Below, piece by piece: positions 9,314 to 17,295 of a stretch of 64,000 nucleotides of DNA; the first letter of the stretch is position 1, and every line of letters starts with the position of its first letter. Under the pieces are notes generated by a model. It did not search any database. It was given only the letters and a program-made list of their open reading frames with translations, and was not told the origin of the DNA. The stretch spans positions 102,389 through 166,388 of the forward strand of contig NZ_JAVLAT010000004.1 in NCBI RefSeq assembly GCF_032190615.1, given 5' to 3'. Source of the stretch: Brucella pseudogrignonensis. GTDB lineage: Bacteria; Pseudomonadota; Alphaproteobacteria; Rhizobiales; Rhizobiaceae. The translations under genes and the position numbers were made by a program.

Positions 9314-9731
9314 TGCTGTCGCCGCTGGCCCGCGCCCGCGAAGCTTCGGCGCGTCTTGATGAGGGGCGTGTGTTGATTTGCGCGATGGATTGAACCACCT
9401 TTGTGTTCCCCGGTGCCCGAGTCCATCGTGAGGAATTTGGCGCGATTTCAAGATCCTAAATGTATTCATGTGGATCACAGTAAGACGCAAAAATGGTTCA
9501 AATGACGGCAGAACTCGACAGCTAGAGCCTTGCCAGCACCTTTAGACTACGCAATGTGGGAACGATACGACTACACGTGTGTTCTCTCTACACTCAAAAT
9601 CGAGAAGGGAAATGGGTCATTTCTATTCAGCACAACTTCAGGCTTCATCGCGCTGTTGTCATAAAGCGAGCTGCGGCTAATGCAAATCCAGCCGGATTTT
9701 CTGAAACACACGACTCGAGAGGTTTGAGACT
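9314..9731. other. Flank of the IS66-like element; short possible DUF1612 fragment
   Basis: Directly after the IS end, about 15 codons (LSPLARAREASARLDE, 9315-9362) resemble the N-terminal part of rhizobial DUF1612/RHE_PE00001-type plasmid proteins, then the frame stops at about 9395. The rest, up to the Ntn hydrolase gene at 9732, has nothing I recognise. A remnant of the same family also occurs near 22.5 kb. Confidence 0.3.
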
Positions 9732-10427
9732 ATGACCGTCGTCCTTGCGACAGTTTGCGAAGATGGAGTGGTGCTTGGCTCTGACTCTCAGATTACGGAC
9801 GAGGGGAGAGGGATGACATACCCGGCCGAGAAGCTGCACCCTTTGGGCGAGCTAGCGGCTTGGGGCGGAAGTGGCGCGCGATCGGTGCTGTTCGACGTCG
9901 AACGGTGTTTCAGTGAAAACAGTGCGGCTATTTTGGAGGCCCCGGATATCGGACGCGCGTTGCAAGAACAGGTACTCCCGATCCTGCACCATCACTACGA
10001 CACGTTCATCTCGGACGTTCCGGGCGAAGAAGGAGGCGGCTCGCCATCGGCCTACGTGATGGCTGCCGGGTGGCGCAAAGGTGAGCCGTGGATTGTTGAG
10101 ATAACGCCTTCTGGCATGATCGGGCACTACGCCGATATCGGATTCCACGCGATCGGCAGCGGTGCGGCAATGGCACAGCAAGCCGGATCGCTTCTGTCTC
10201 ACTTCAATTTCACCGAGCGGTCGATGCGCTTCGGTTGCGCGGCGGTCCTGCGTGTTTTGGAAGCGCTCGACCTATCGTCCCCCACCGTCGGTAAGCCATT
10301 CAGTCTATGTCGTATCGACCAGGACGGTGCGCACCACCTCAGTGACAAAGAGATTGAGCAAGTGACCAAGGACGTGCGTCAATGGGAGGAGGCCGAACAA
10401 GCCGTAATCGCTAAAATATTCGATTGA
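9732..10427 (+). CDS. Proteasome-beta-like Ntn hydrolase
   Basis: A 231-residue protein that begins M-T-V-V-L-A. Removal of the initiator Met would expose Thr as the N-terminal nucleophile without any propeptide. The following VCEDGVVLGSDSQIT matches the proteasome beta-subunit strand pair (GVVLAADSRAT), giving the conserved Asp, and PAEKLHPLG supplies the expected active-site Lys. The C-terminal half keeps the Ntn alpha-beta-beta-alpha pattern (FHAIGSGAAMAQQA). The length suits an ungated beta-type ring subunit related to stand-alone bacterial proteasome homologues. No alpha subunit or unfoldase is nearby. Substrate and oligomeric state are unknown. It is G+C-richer than its surroundings and flanked by IS debris, which suggests transfer. 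Confidence 0.7.
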   Translation: MTVVLATVCEDGVVLGSDSQITDEGRGMTYPAEKLHPLGELAAWGGSGARSVLFDVERCFSENSAAILEAPDIGRALQEQVLPILHHHYDTFISDVPGEEGGGSPSAYVMAAGWRKGEPWIVEITPSGMIGHYADIGFHAIGSGAAMAQQAGSLLSHFNFTERSMRFGCAAVLRVLEALDLSSPTVGKPFSLCRIDQDGAHHLSDKEIEQVTKDVRQWEEAEQAVIAKIFD

Positions 10428-11075
10428 CCAACCTTGATGCAAATTGAACGAGCGAGATGAAGGCGTTCAATATTCGCCTACATTCTTGACTTGTTGACTG
10501 GCAGGATCAGAGCGCTGAGATATAGTCTGTATCGTCACCGGTGTTCTGACACCACATTCTGTTTGATTTTGTGTTCTGTCATTGAGTGTTAACGAATGAA
10601 CAGAACGGAGTTTCTCTCAATGGATCAGAGTAAGCGCGATAGCAATCGCCAGTGACCAGCTGATTCAAAAAATCCGGATTGTTTCGGAAAGCTTGCGCCC
10701 TGGCGTGACGGTGCAGGAGGTTGCCGATTGTTAACCGCTTGAAGCTGTCGGGTTGAAGCACGGCTGGTGTTGACTCTACGTCAAAATTCTCCCGAAAATG
10801 CATATAACGGATCAGTCCGTGCCACCAATTGAGCCTCGGTTTCAAATCCACCAGTTCATGCCCGCTTTAAAGGAACCAATGTTTCTGACTTGCAATCAAT
10901 ACGTCACCCAATAACAGGAGCCAGTGGTTCACATCCCTTTAAGTGTATGACAGAGCGTGCAGATCGCGCCAAGCCGCACACCTGTCCGCTCATTTCACTG
11001 AAAGCGCCCTGCGCGCGAGTATTATCCAGATGAGATTTCTTTATCCGTGTAAAACTCTGCGGCGGTCGAGTTCAT
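10428..11075. other. Gene-free stretch holding an IS66 tnpA remnant
   Basis: Between the Ntn hydrolase and the ornithine-cyclodeaminase-family gene the only recognisable content is the decayed IS66 TnpA fragment described separately. The remaining bases show no gene, tRNA or strong hairpin. Confidence 0.5.
10596..10734 (+). pseudogene. Decayed IS66-type TnpA fragment
   Basis: Starting at the ATG at 10596 the frame reads MNRTEFLSMDQSKRDSNRQ and stops. A shift of frame restores SDQLIQKIRIVSESLRPG followed by VTVQEVAD, the N-terminal HTH region of IS66-group TnpA (orfA) proteins. It then stops again at 10734. At least one frameshift and an early stop make it non-functional. It indicates a former IS66 copy here, separate from the intact-looking element 1.3 kb to the left. 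Confidence 0.55.
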
Positions 11076-12038
11076 TTATTCTCTCATTTTTGATTGAAAA
11101 GCGAGGGTTGCGGCTGACAAGTCCGCCAGCGCGGTACCTACTGCTTTAAATAGCGTTATCTCTTCGTTGTTGGAGCGCCCAATAGCAGTACCTGACGTCA
11201 GATCCGCTAATTTTGCTTGAACATGACTACGATTAATAACGCCTTCCTTAATAGGCTGAACGATGTCTCCACCTTCGTGAAACACTTCTTCGGTATCGAT
11301 AAAGACCTTGGCCATTGACACGCACTCATCATCGGTTTCGCGCATTTCCGAAGTAAATGCGCCAATCAGATCCACATGTGTACCTGGGCGTAACCAATTA
11401 CCGCATATGAGTGGCGCATGAGAAAGTGTGGCGGACGAAATAATGTCGGCTTCATTCACGGCCTCCTTGAGAGAGGCAACAATTTCGCAATTATACCCTT
11501 TCTCTCTCAAAGCATCTACAAGTCTTTGTGCACTAACAATATTGATGTCCCAAATTCTAATTTTCTTGATGTCACGAATAGCTTTGTAGGCCTCGGGGAT
11601 TAGACTGGAAATACGTCCTGAACCTAGTACAAGAAGCGATTCTGCATCTGGGCGAGCGAGATAATCAGCCGCGAGTGCAGAAACGGCCACGGTACGCAAA
11701 CCAGTGATCGTATTGCCATCCATCGCCGCAAGATGTTCACCTGTATTGCCATCAAACAAATTATACGTGGAATTTAATGCAGGCTTCCCCAATTCGGCGT
11801 TACCTGGAAAAATGTTGACCTGTTTTACACCCATGTACCGGGTGTTCCCCGGAGGAGACCAAGCGGGCATCAACAATAAAGTGCCTTGCTGATTGTTTAA
11901 GCCCGCGATGGAGTGATGTTCACGGGCAGGAGCGCTGCACCCAATCGTAAATGATGTCCGCAACGCTTCAATAAGTTGTTTCATAGGAAGTAACGTCGAA
12001 AGCTCATGCTGAGAGAGAGAAACAGGCATGATCGTCAT
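11076..12038 (-). CDS. Ornithine cyclodeaminase / mu-crystallin family protein
   Basis: A 320-residue cytoplasmic NAD(P)-dependent protein. It has the family core KQVNIFPGN (substrate-site Lys), AAMDGNTITGLRTVAVSALAADYLAR, the Rossmann glycine motif LVLGSGRISSLIPEA and the later HVDLIGAFTSEMRE with the family Asp. One glycine of the usual GxGxxxxxH motif pattern is altered (GSGRIS). Members include ornithine cyclodeaminase, alanine dehydrogenase and imino-acid (pyrroline/piperideine-2-carboxylate) reductases; which of these cannot be decided here. It starts behind GGGGAA and follows the molybdenum fusion gene by 33 bp, so the two are probably one leftward operon acting on a common, probably amino-acid-like, substrate. 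Confidence 0.8.
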   Translation of the reverse strand: MTIMPVSLSQHELSTLLPMKQLIEALRTSFTIGCSAPAREHHSIAGLNNQQGTLLLMPAWSPPGNTRYMGVKQVNIFPGNAELGKPALNSTYNLFDGNTGEHLAAMDGNTITGLRTVAVSALAADYLARPDAESLLVLGSGRISSLIPEAYKAIRDIKKIRIWDINIVSAQRLVDALREKGYNCEIVASLKEAVNEADIISSATLSHAPLICGNWLRPGTHVDLIGAFTSEMRETDDECVSMAKVFIDTEEVFHEGGDIVQPIKEGVINRSHVQAKLADLTSGTAIGRSNNEEITLFKAVGTALADLSAATLAFQSKMRE

Positions 12039-12071
12039 AAAAATTCCCCATTCGCTTCGTTGTTGGTTGCG

Positions 12072-15000
12072 CTAAATGTCGAGTACGAGATCACTTGTTG
12101 GCCGCGCTTGGCAGGTCAGACAGATATTCGGATCATCAGGTTCTGAGCCATGCATGTGTTGAACAGTTCCGGATACAATTCTGACAGCACAGCTTTCACA
12201 CTGGCCAACGCGGCATCCGCTGGGCAAGGCAACCCCCATCTTCTCAGCAAAATCAAGAATAGGTCCTTGCGAGGCCGACCATTCAGCGTTCTTCGACCGA
12301 CCAAATTGAATCTGAAAGGACTTGCCGTCATCCATCATCGTTTCTGGCGGAGAGCGAAACACTTCATTGAAAATGTCGAACTTTGGAACACCGCGACTTT
12401 GAAGTCCTTCAGAAAATGCATGCATCATGCCCGGTGGTCCACACATATAAATTCGTGGACGCATTTTGATCAGCTCGTCACTTATCATCGTGGCGCTAAC
12501 GCGCTGATTGCTGTAGTAATCCCTCCCTTCGACATCCTCGGCGAGAGGAGCGTCATAGAAGTCAAATACATGGAAATTTGGCAGTCTGTTTTTGTGTTCG
12601 CGTATTCGACTGCGGAAGGCATGCGTTCGACTATTAAGATTGCCATAAAGCAAGCTGATTTGAATCTCGTCCTTGTCGGGCAGGGATTCAAGCAGACTTA
12701 TAAAAGGTGTTATACCTATACCGCCTGCAAGGAAAATAAGCGGCTGAGGCGAAAATCTTGGAATAATAAAGTTGCCTGATGGCGCTCTCAGATTAACTGT
12801 GTCGCCGTCTTTCAAGGCGTGATGAATTTGGCTGGACATCTTTCCTTCGAAGTATTTTCCGTCTTTAGTCACCCCTTTTTGGTGTCTGACAGAAATGCTG
12901 TAGGTTGTCCTTGCACTGACCGTGGCGGCTCCTGTCAACGAGTATGCTCTGCTCAGTCCGTTATCATCACCTATCTGGATTTGAATATGCTGTCCGGGAC
13001 GAAAATCCGGAAGTTCTTCACCATCAATGGTTTCGAATATCAGGCTCCGCACGCCATCTGCTTCGATCGTTGACTGCCTTACACTAAATTCTTTCCATCC
13101 TTTCCAAGACCTCTGACGCAGTTCAGTGAGCGGGTCCAATTCTATATTGCATCTGAATGATCTGTGGGGAATTGATCCGCTTATCGGATCGACTGCGTCG
13201 GCGGATATCAAGCTATTGGCGTTACTGTTGTAAGGACCCTGAGCAGAAAGTTCGGCGCGATCCATTTCAGGGCACGACTGCCACCAGCCGAATTCAGCCA
13301 CGACAACGTCGTCTGCAAGACCCGGCGTGGGTTTGGCCACAAAGCGGGCTGCGCCATTTCTCGTAGAAATGCGGATCCAGTCACCGCTTTGAATGCCGCG
13401 CTCTTTCGCCAGACCTTCACCGATTTCTGCAACGGGATCGGGCGCTCGCTTTCTCAATGAGGCGAGACTACGGTGTTGACTATGGCAGTAGTATCCATTC
13501 TTTGCTGAACTTAAGACCAGAGGAAATTTTCTGCGCAGACCTTTGCGCTCTAAGATTTCATCTTCAGCGGGGGGGATGAAAGTCGGTATCCCAGGCTGCC
13601 CGTTGCGCTGCAACAATTCCGAATACAGTTCAATACGTCCTGTTTCAGTGTCAAAGGCTCGAACTCTGTTCTGATCATCGTGATGAGGTAGACTATATTT
13701 ACGCTCTCTAGAATCTATCTGTGTTTTTACGCCTTTTGGAGCAATGCGGAGCGTTTCAACAGTGTGTCCGAGGGGCTCAAGCATATAGTTCCACCCATTC
13801 TCCAGACTGCCGTCGAAGAACTCTTTTGCCATTCCCATTCTAGCCGCGAGATCAAAAATGATATCGTTGTCCGAACGAGATTCTCCGCGAGGTTCGACCA
13901 TTCGTTGACGCAACTGAACCAGAGACGCTGCATCATCGCTGATCTCAAAGCCGAAGCGAATGCCTTCATGCTCCCAAGGCGTATTCACTGGAAGAAATAT
14001 GTCGGCATACTTAGCCGCGGGTGTTTCAAATAAATCGCAGTGGACATGAAACTCAAGCTTATTAAGTGCTTCTTCTGCGAGCGAACTGTCAGCTTGAGAA
14101 ATAGGCAAATTTGTACCAAAAGCCATCATTGCTCGTATGCTGTAAGGCTCACCATGGATTATGGCTTTGTACATATCACGGGCTGTTACCCAGCCCATAG
14201 AGGCTGGACCAATAGGCCTCATTTCCGCGCCTAATGTTTTGGAAAATTGCTTTTCAGTCAGTTTTTCCAGTGCATTGACTGGCCGATAGTACGGGCCGCG
14301 GCGTACGCGGTTGCCGCCGATAAGATCAAAACTTCCTGTAAGCGCATAGAGTGTTGCAACGGCTCGTTCTGTCTGCGTTGCGTTGCTGTGCTGCCCGATA
14401 CCTGTCCAAGCATGGTAAGAAATACGATTACCACTTCGGATTAATGCCGCGGCTGCTTTCAGTGCTACCGGAGGTACCCCTGTAAGGCGCTCGACCGTTT
14501 CAGCATCATAACTGGCCGTAGCGCATGACAACAATTCGAATACCGGTCGACAGGACAGCACTTTTTTGGCACCAACAGCCAGCTTCACGTCCACCTTGCC
14601 CTTTAGTGCAAAGCGGTTTGTCAGCACAGAAGATGGAGATTTTATAGCGTCTACCGGGGTCGGTACGCCTGACATGGCATCCCAGGCAACATACCGGTTT
14701 TCTGTAGCATCCGGCCAGAGCGTTTGTTCCCTCAAGAACAACCCATTGTCGTCGCGCACGAGCAATGGTGCATTTGTCCAGTCACGCAGAAAGCGCTCAT
14801 TATAAAGCTGCTCTTGAATCATTATTCTCAGCAATCCAAGCGCCAGCGCACCATCTGTTCCGGGCCTTACCGGAAGCCATACATCCGCCTGTTTCGCGAG
14901 AGCTGTTGGGCGAGGATCAACCACGATCAACTTAGCCCCTTTTGCACGGCCTATAGAAATTGCGCTGGCTTGTGCAAGCCAGGTGTTTGTTGGATTATGG

Positions 15001-15518
15001 CCCCACAAAACGATTGTATCGGAATTGGAATAATCGGCGGGGGGTATTCCGCATCCAAACGTAAATGCATGAGCGAAATCCTTATGCCAATTGCAGATTT
15101 CGGTGCCATAGCATGTGTTTGGACTGCCAAAACTCCGGATAAATCTCTCAATCCAATCGATGCTGTCGGAGAGGGGAGTGCCACTGGGCGTTGTCACAGA
15201 AAACGCAACTGCCTCTGCACCACTTTCTTGTTTAATCGAAGAAAGACGAGTCGCTGTTTCAGATAGCGCCTCTTCCCAGCTTATGCGCTCCCAGCAAGGG
15301 TCCGGTGACCCCTTGGGAGAAGTCCGGCGCATAGGATATAACTGCCGGTGGGGACTATGAACGAGTTCTGGTGCTGCGCGTCCTTTCATGCACATTGCAC
15401 TGCCTGTTGGATGGGACGTGTCTGGCCGAACCGAAACAAGCTGGCCATTTTCAACAGTATTGATCGTGCCGCATCTTGAGCGACACAGTGTGCAATAGCC
15501 AGAAATTTCTGTTCCCAA
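12072..15518 (-). CDS. Molybdopterin oxidoreductase fused to an FAD/NAD and 2Fe-2S reductase
   Basis: An 1148-residue two-part enzyme. Residues 1-60 bind a 4Fe-4S cluster (C9-x2-C12-x3-C16-x26-C43, then K45). Residues ~60-660 are the Mo-bisPGD catalytic domain; EICNWHK around residue 140 places a Cys where formate-dehydrogenase and nitrate-reductase relatives have their Mo ligand. Residues ~660-790 are the dinucleotide-binding domain. Residues ~800-1148 are a phthalate-dioxygenase-reductase-like module: FAD site SRAYSLT, NAD site GGIGITPFISLL and CGPPGMM, and a C-terminal plant-type 2Fe-2S cluster (C-x4-C-x2-C ... C). Electrons can thus pass between NAD(P)H and molybdenum in one chain. No Tat signal is seen, so it should be cytoplasmic. 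The substrate is unknown. It is the first gene of the leftward operon. Confidence 0.85.
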   Translation of the reverse strand: MGTEISGYCTLCRSRCGTINTVENGQLVSVRPDTSHPTGSAMCMKGRAAPELVHSPHRQLYPMRRTSPKGSPDPCWERISWEEALSETATRLSSIKQESGAEAVAFSVTTPSGTPLSDSIDWIERFIRSFGSPNTCYGTEICNWHKDFAHAFTFGCGIPPADYSNSDTIVLWGHNPTNTWLAQASAISIGRAKGAKLIVVDPRPTALAKQADVWLPVRPGTDGALALGLLRIMIQEQLYNERFLRDWTNAPLLVRDDNGLFLREQTLWPDATENRYVAWDAMSGVPTPVDAIKSPSSVLTNRFALKGKVDVKLAVGAKKVLSCRPVFELLSCATASYDAETVERLTGVPPVALKAAAALIRSGNRISYHAWTGIGQHSNATQTERAVATLYALTGSFDLIGGNRVRRGPYYRPVNALEKLTEKQFSKTLGAEMRPIGPASMGWVTARDMYKAIIHGEPYSIRAMMAFGTNLPISQADSSLAEEALNKLEFHVHCDLFETPAAKYADIFLPVNTPWEHEGIRFGFEISDDAASLVQLRQRMVEPRGESRSDNDIIFDLAARMGMAKEFFDGSLENGWNYMLEPLGHTVETLRIAPKGVKTQIDSRERKYSLPHHDDQNRVRAFDTETGRIELYSELLQRNGQPGIPTFIPPAEDEILERKGLRRKFPLVLSSAKNGYYCHSQHRSLASLRKRAPDPVAEIGEGLAKERGIQSGDWIRISTRNGAARFVAKPTPGLADDVVVAEFGWWQSCPEMDRAELSAQGPYNSNANSLISADAVDPISGSIPHRSFRCNIELDPLTELRQRSWKGWKEFSVRQSTIEADGVRSLIFETIDGEELPDFRPGQHIQIQIGDDNGLSRAYSLTGAATVSARTTYSISVRHQKGVTKDGKYFEGKMSSQIHHALKDGDTVNLRAPSGNFIIPRFSPQPLIFLAGGIGITPFISLLESLPDKDEIQISLLYGNLNSRTHAFRSRIREHKNRLPNFHVFDFYDAPLAEDVEGRDYYSNQRVSATMISDELIKMRPRIYMCGPPGMMHAFSEGLQSRGVPKFDIFNEVFRSPPETMMDDGKSFQIQFGRSKNAEWSASQGPILDFAEKMGVALPSGCRVGQCESCAVRIVSGTVQHMHGSEPDDPNICLTCQARPTSDLVLDI

Positions 15519-15825
15519 GGCATACCTCTTTTTGGTAGCGCATTATTGTAGCGCACTACATGGCTTCAGTTTTGTTACGCTGTCAAGCCGTTGGGTGAAT
15601 GAATTAATTAAAAATAGGCGCTTGACAGACGCGCAAGTAGTGCGTCACTGTGGTGCATCACAAAGTTCGGCATAGATCGATCGTGGGGAACGTTTAGATG
15701 ACGCAGAAGTCTTTTTCGTAGGAACCTACGATTAGGAAAAGGCTCGCTTTTACCCAACGTACTGTTTCTGTGCCAAGCGTAACTATCGACTTTCTGACTG
15801 TGGTTGGACAGAGCGAGGATTCGAC
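15519..15825. promoter_or_regulatory. Divergent control region between the Mo-fusion operon and the ABC importer operon
   Basis: The region contains inverted and repeated GCGCA/TGCGT motifs: TAGCGCATTATTGTAGCGCA near 15537 and GCGCAAGTAGTGCGTCACTG near 15631. A TTGACA at 15622 could be a -35 element for rightward transcription, but no clean -10 follows. The shared, palindrome-bearing spacer suggests that one regulator, possibly the GntR protein encoded at 20631, controls both directions. Exact promoters cannot be fixed by eye. Confidence 0.35.
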
Positions 15826-16569
15826 ATGGCGGTGCTTGAGGCACAAAATATCAGCATTTCATTCAACGGATTTTACGCCGTAAAGAACGTAAATTTCACG
15901 CTGAAAAAGGGTACTATTCAAGCTGTCATCGGTCCGAACGGAGCAGGAAAGACTACGCTTTTCAATCTTTTGACCAAGTTCCTGCAACCTACTGAAGGAC
16001 GGATACTGCACGATGGCACGGACGTTACTGTGCTTAAGCCGTCTGCGATTGCACGGCGCGGGGTGCTTCGTTCATTTCAGATTTCTGCTGTCTTTCAGGC
16101 GCTGACAGTGCGTGAAAATATTGAACTCGCACTCCTCCGACGCAATCGTTTGGAGTGGCGATTGCTAGGGCAAGCTAGAAACAATCGCCAATTGGTTCAA
16201 AGATCTGATGAAATTCTCGAAGAATTTGGCTTCTCCGCTGAAGCGGCGGTTCATGTAGGCCAGCTTTCATACGGACGCAAACGAGTTCTTGAACTTGCGA
16301 CCACGGTCGCTGCGGATCCGAACGTTCTATTACTAGATGAGCCTATGGCCGGGCTAGGGCGAGAAGACATTGATCGGGTCGCTGATCTTATTCGTAAGGC
16401 TGGACAAGGTAGAACTGTGCTGCTCGTTGAACATAATATGCAGGTTGTGTCCCGCCTCGCTGACCAAATTACAGTTATGGTTCGTGGTCAGGTTCTTGCT
16501 GAGGGTACTTATACGGAAGTTTCAAATCGGCCTGATGTTATAGCAGCTTACACGGGAGGGGCTCACTGA
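15826..16569 (+). CDS. Branched-chain-type ABC importer, ATPase 1 (LivG-like)
   Basis: A 247-residue cytoplasmic ATPase: Walker A GPNGAGKTT (residues ~37-45), Walker B VLLLDEPMAGL and switch His in VEHNM. The signature reads LSYGRKR rather than LSGGQ, a variant common in LivG-type subunits, where LSYG is usual. The C-terminal IAAYTGG end is the LivG hallmark (normally AYLG). It powers uptake by the fused permease encoded downstream. Its stop overlaps the start of the next gene by one base, so the two ATPases are translationally coupled. It starts behind GAGCGAGGA. Confidence 0.88.
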   Translation: MAVLEAQNISISFNGFYAVKNVNFTLKKGTIQAVIGPNGAGKTTLFNLLTKFLQPTEGRILHDGTDVTVLKPSAIARRGVLRSFQISAVFQALTVRENIELALLRRNRLEWRLLGQARNNRQLVQRSDEILEEFGFSAEAAVHVGQLSYGRKRVLELATTVAADPNVLLLDEPMAGLGREDIDRVADLIRKAGQGRTVLLVEHNMQVVSRLADQITVMVRGQVLAEGTYTEVSNRPDVIAAYTGGAH

Positions 16570-17270
16570 TGGCCGAAGTTCTGACGGTGAGCAAGCTTGA
16601 AGCTTGGTACGGTGAATCCAAGGTTCTCCACGGCATGAATTTTAGGCTTACGCAAGGAGAGGTCGTTACGTTGCTAGGACGCAATGGTGCAGGAAAGTCC
16701 ACGACGCTGAAATCTTTGATGGGCCTGATGAAGTTGCGTAAAGGCTCGATACTATACAATAATGAGCAAATCATTTCCTCCCAAGCCTATGATATTGCGC
16801 GAAAAGGTATTGCGTTCTGCCCGGAAGATAGAGGAATTTTTTCAAGTCTTAGCGTGCGCGAAAATTTGATGCTTCCACCTAAGATAGCGCCAAACGGAAT
16901 GGAAGTTGAAGATATCCTCCAGCTGTTTCCAAATTTACGCGAACGGATTGATAGCCCGGGTACAAAACTCTCCGGTGGTGAACAGCAAATGTTAGCCTTG
17001 GCGAGAATTCTTAGAACCGGTGCAAGGATTCTTCTGCTTGATGAGCCTACCGAAGGTCTGGCACCGATCATTATCAAGCAGATTGAAAACACTATTATAA
17101 AACTTAAGGCACTGGGATTTACGATACTTCTTGTCGAGCAAAATGTAGGCTTTGCACACGCCCTCGCAGACCGAAACTATATCGTAGAAACCGGTACAAT
17201 CGTGGACGAAGTCGCTGCGGCGGACTTCGAGCGTCGCCTTCCTTCCATCCAAAGTTATCTGGGCCTTTGA
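16569..17270 (+). CDS. Branched-chain-type ABC importer, ATPase 2 (LivF-like)
   Basis: A 233-residue partner ATPase with Walker A GRNGAGKST, signature LSGGEQQM, Walker B LLLDEPTEGLAP and switch His replaced by Gln in LVEQN, as is normal in LivF. YLGL at the extreme C-terminus is also typical. It pairs with the ATPase encoded immediately upstream and the permease encoded 26 bp downstream to form a LivFGHMK-type importer. That class carries branched-chain amino acids but also amides, urea, aromatic acids and betaines, so the substrate is open. Confidence 0.88.
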   Translation: MAEVLTVSKLEAWYGESKVLHGMNFRLTQGEVVTLLGRNGAGKSTTLKSLMGLMKLRKGSILYNNEQIISSQAYDIARKGIAFCPEDRGIFSSLSVRENLMLPPKIAPNGMEVEDILQLFPNLRERIDSPGTKLSGGEQQMLALARILRTGARILLLDEPTEGLAPIIIKQIENTIIKLKALGFTILLVEQNVGFAHALADRNYIVETGTIVDEVAAADFERRLPSIQSYLGL

Positions 17271-17295
17271 TCTCCAGTATGTATAGGAACTAAGC

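Noticed and set aside
7014..9321. 8 bp target duplication flanking the IS66-like element
   Set aside because: The eight bases on the left (AATGGTTG) are not repeated after 9313 (TGCTGTCG).
10579..10851. Leftward 90-codon frame
   Set aside because: It is antisense to a recognisable IS66 tnpA remnant and has no family features.
15622..15650. TTGACA-based sigma-70 promoter for the Liv-type importer operon
   Set aside because: The -35 box is good but no convincing -10 hexamer lies 16-18 bases downstream, so it is mentioned only as a possibility.
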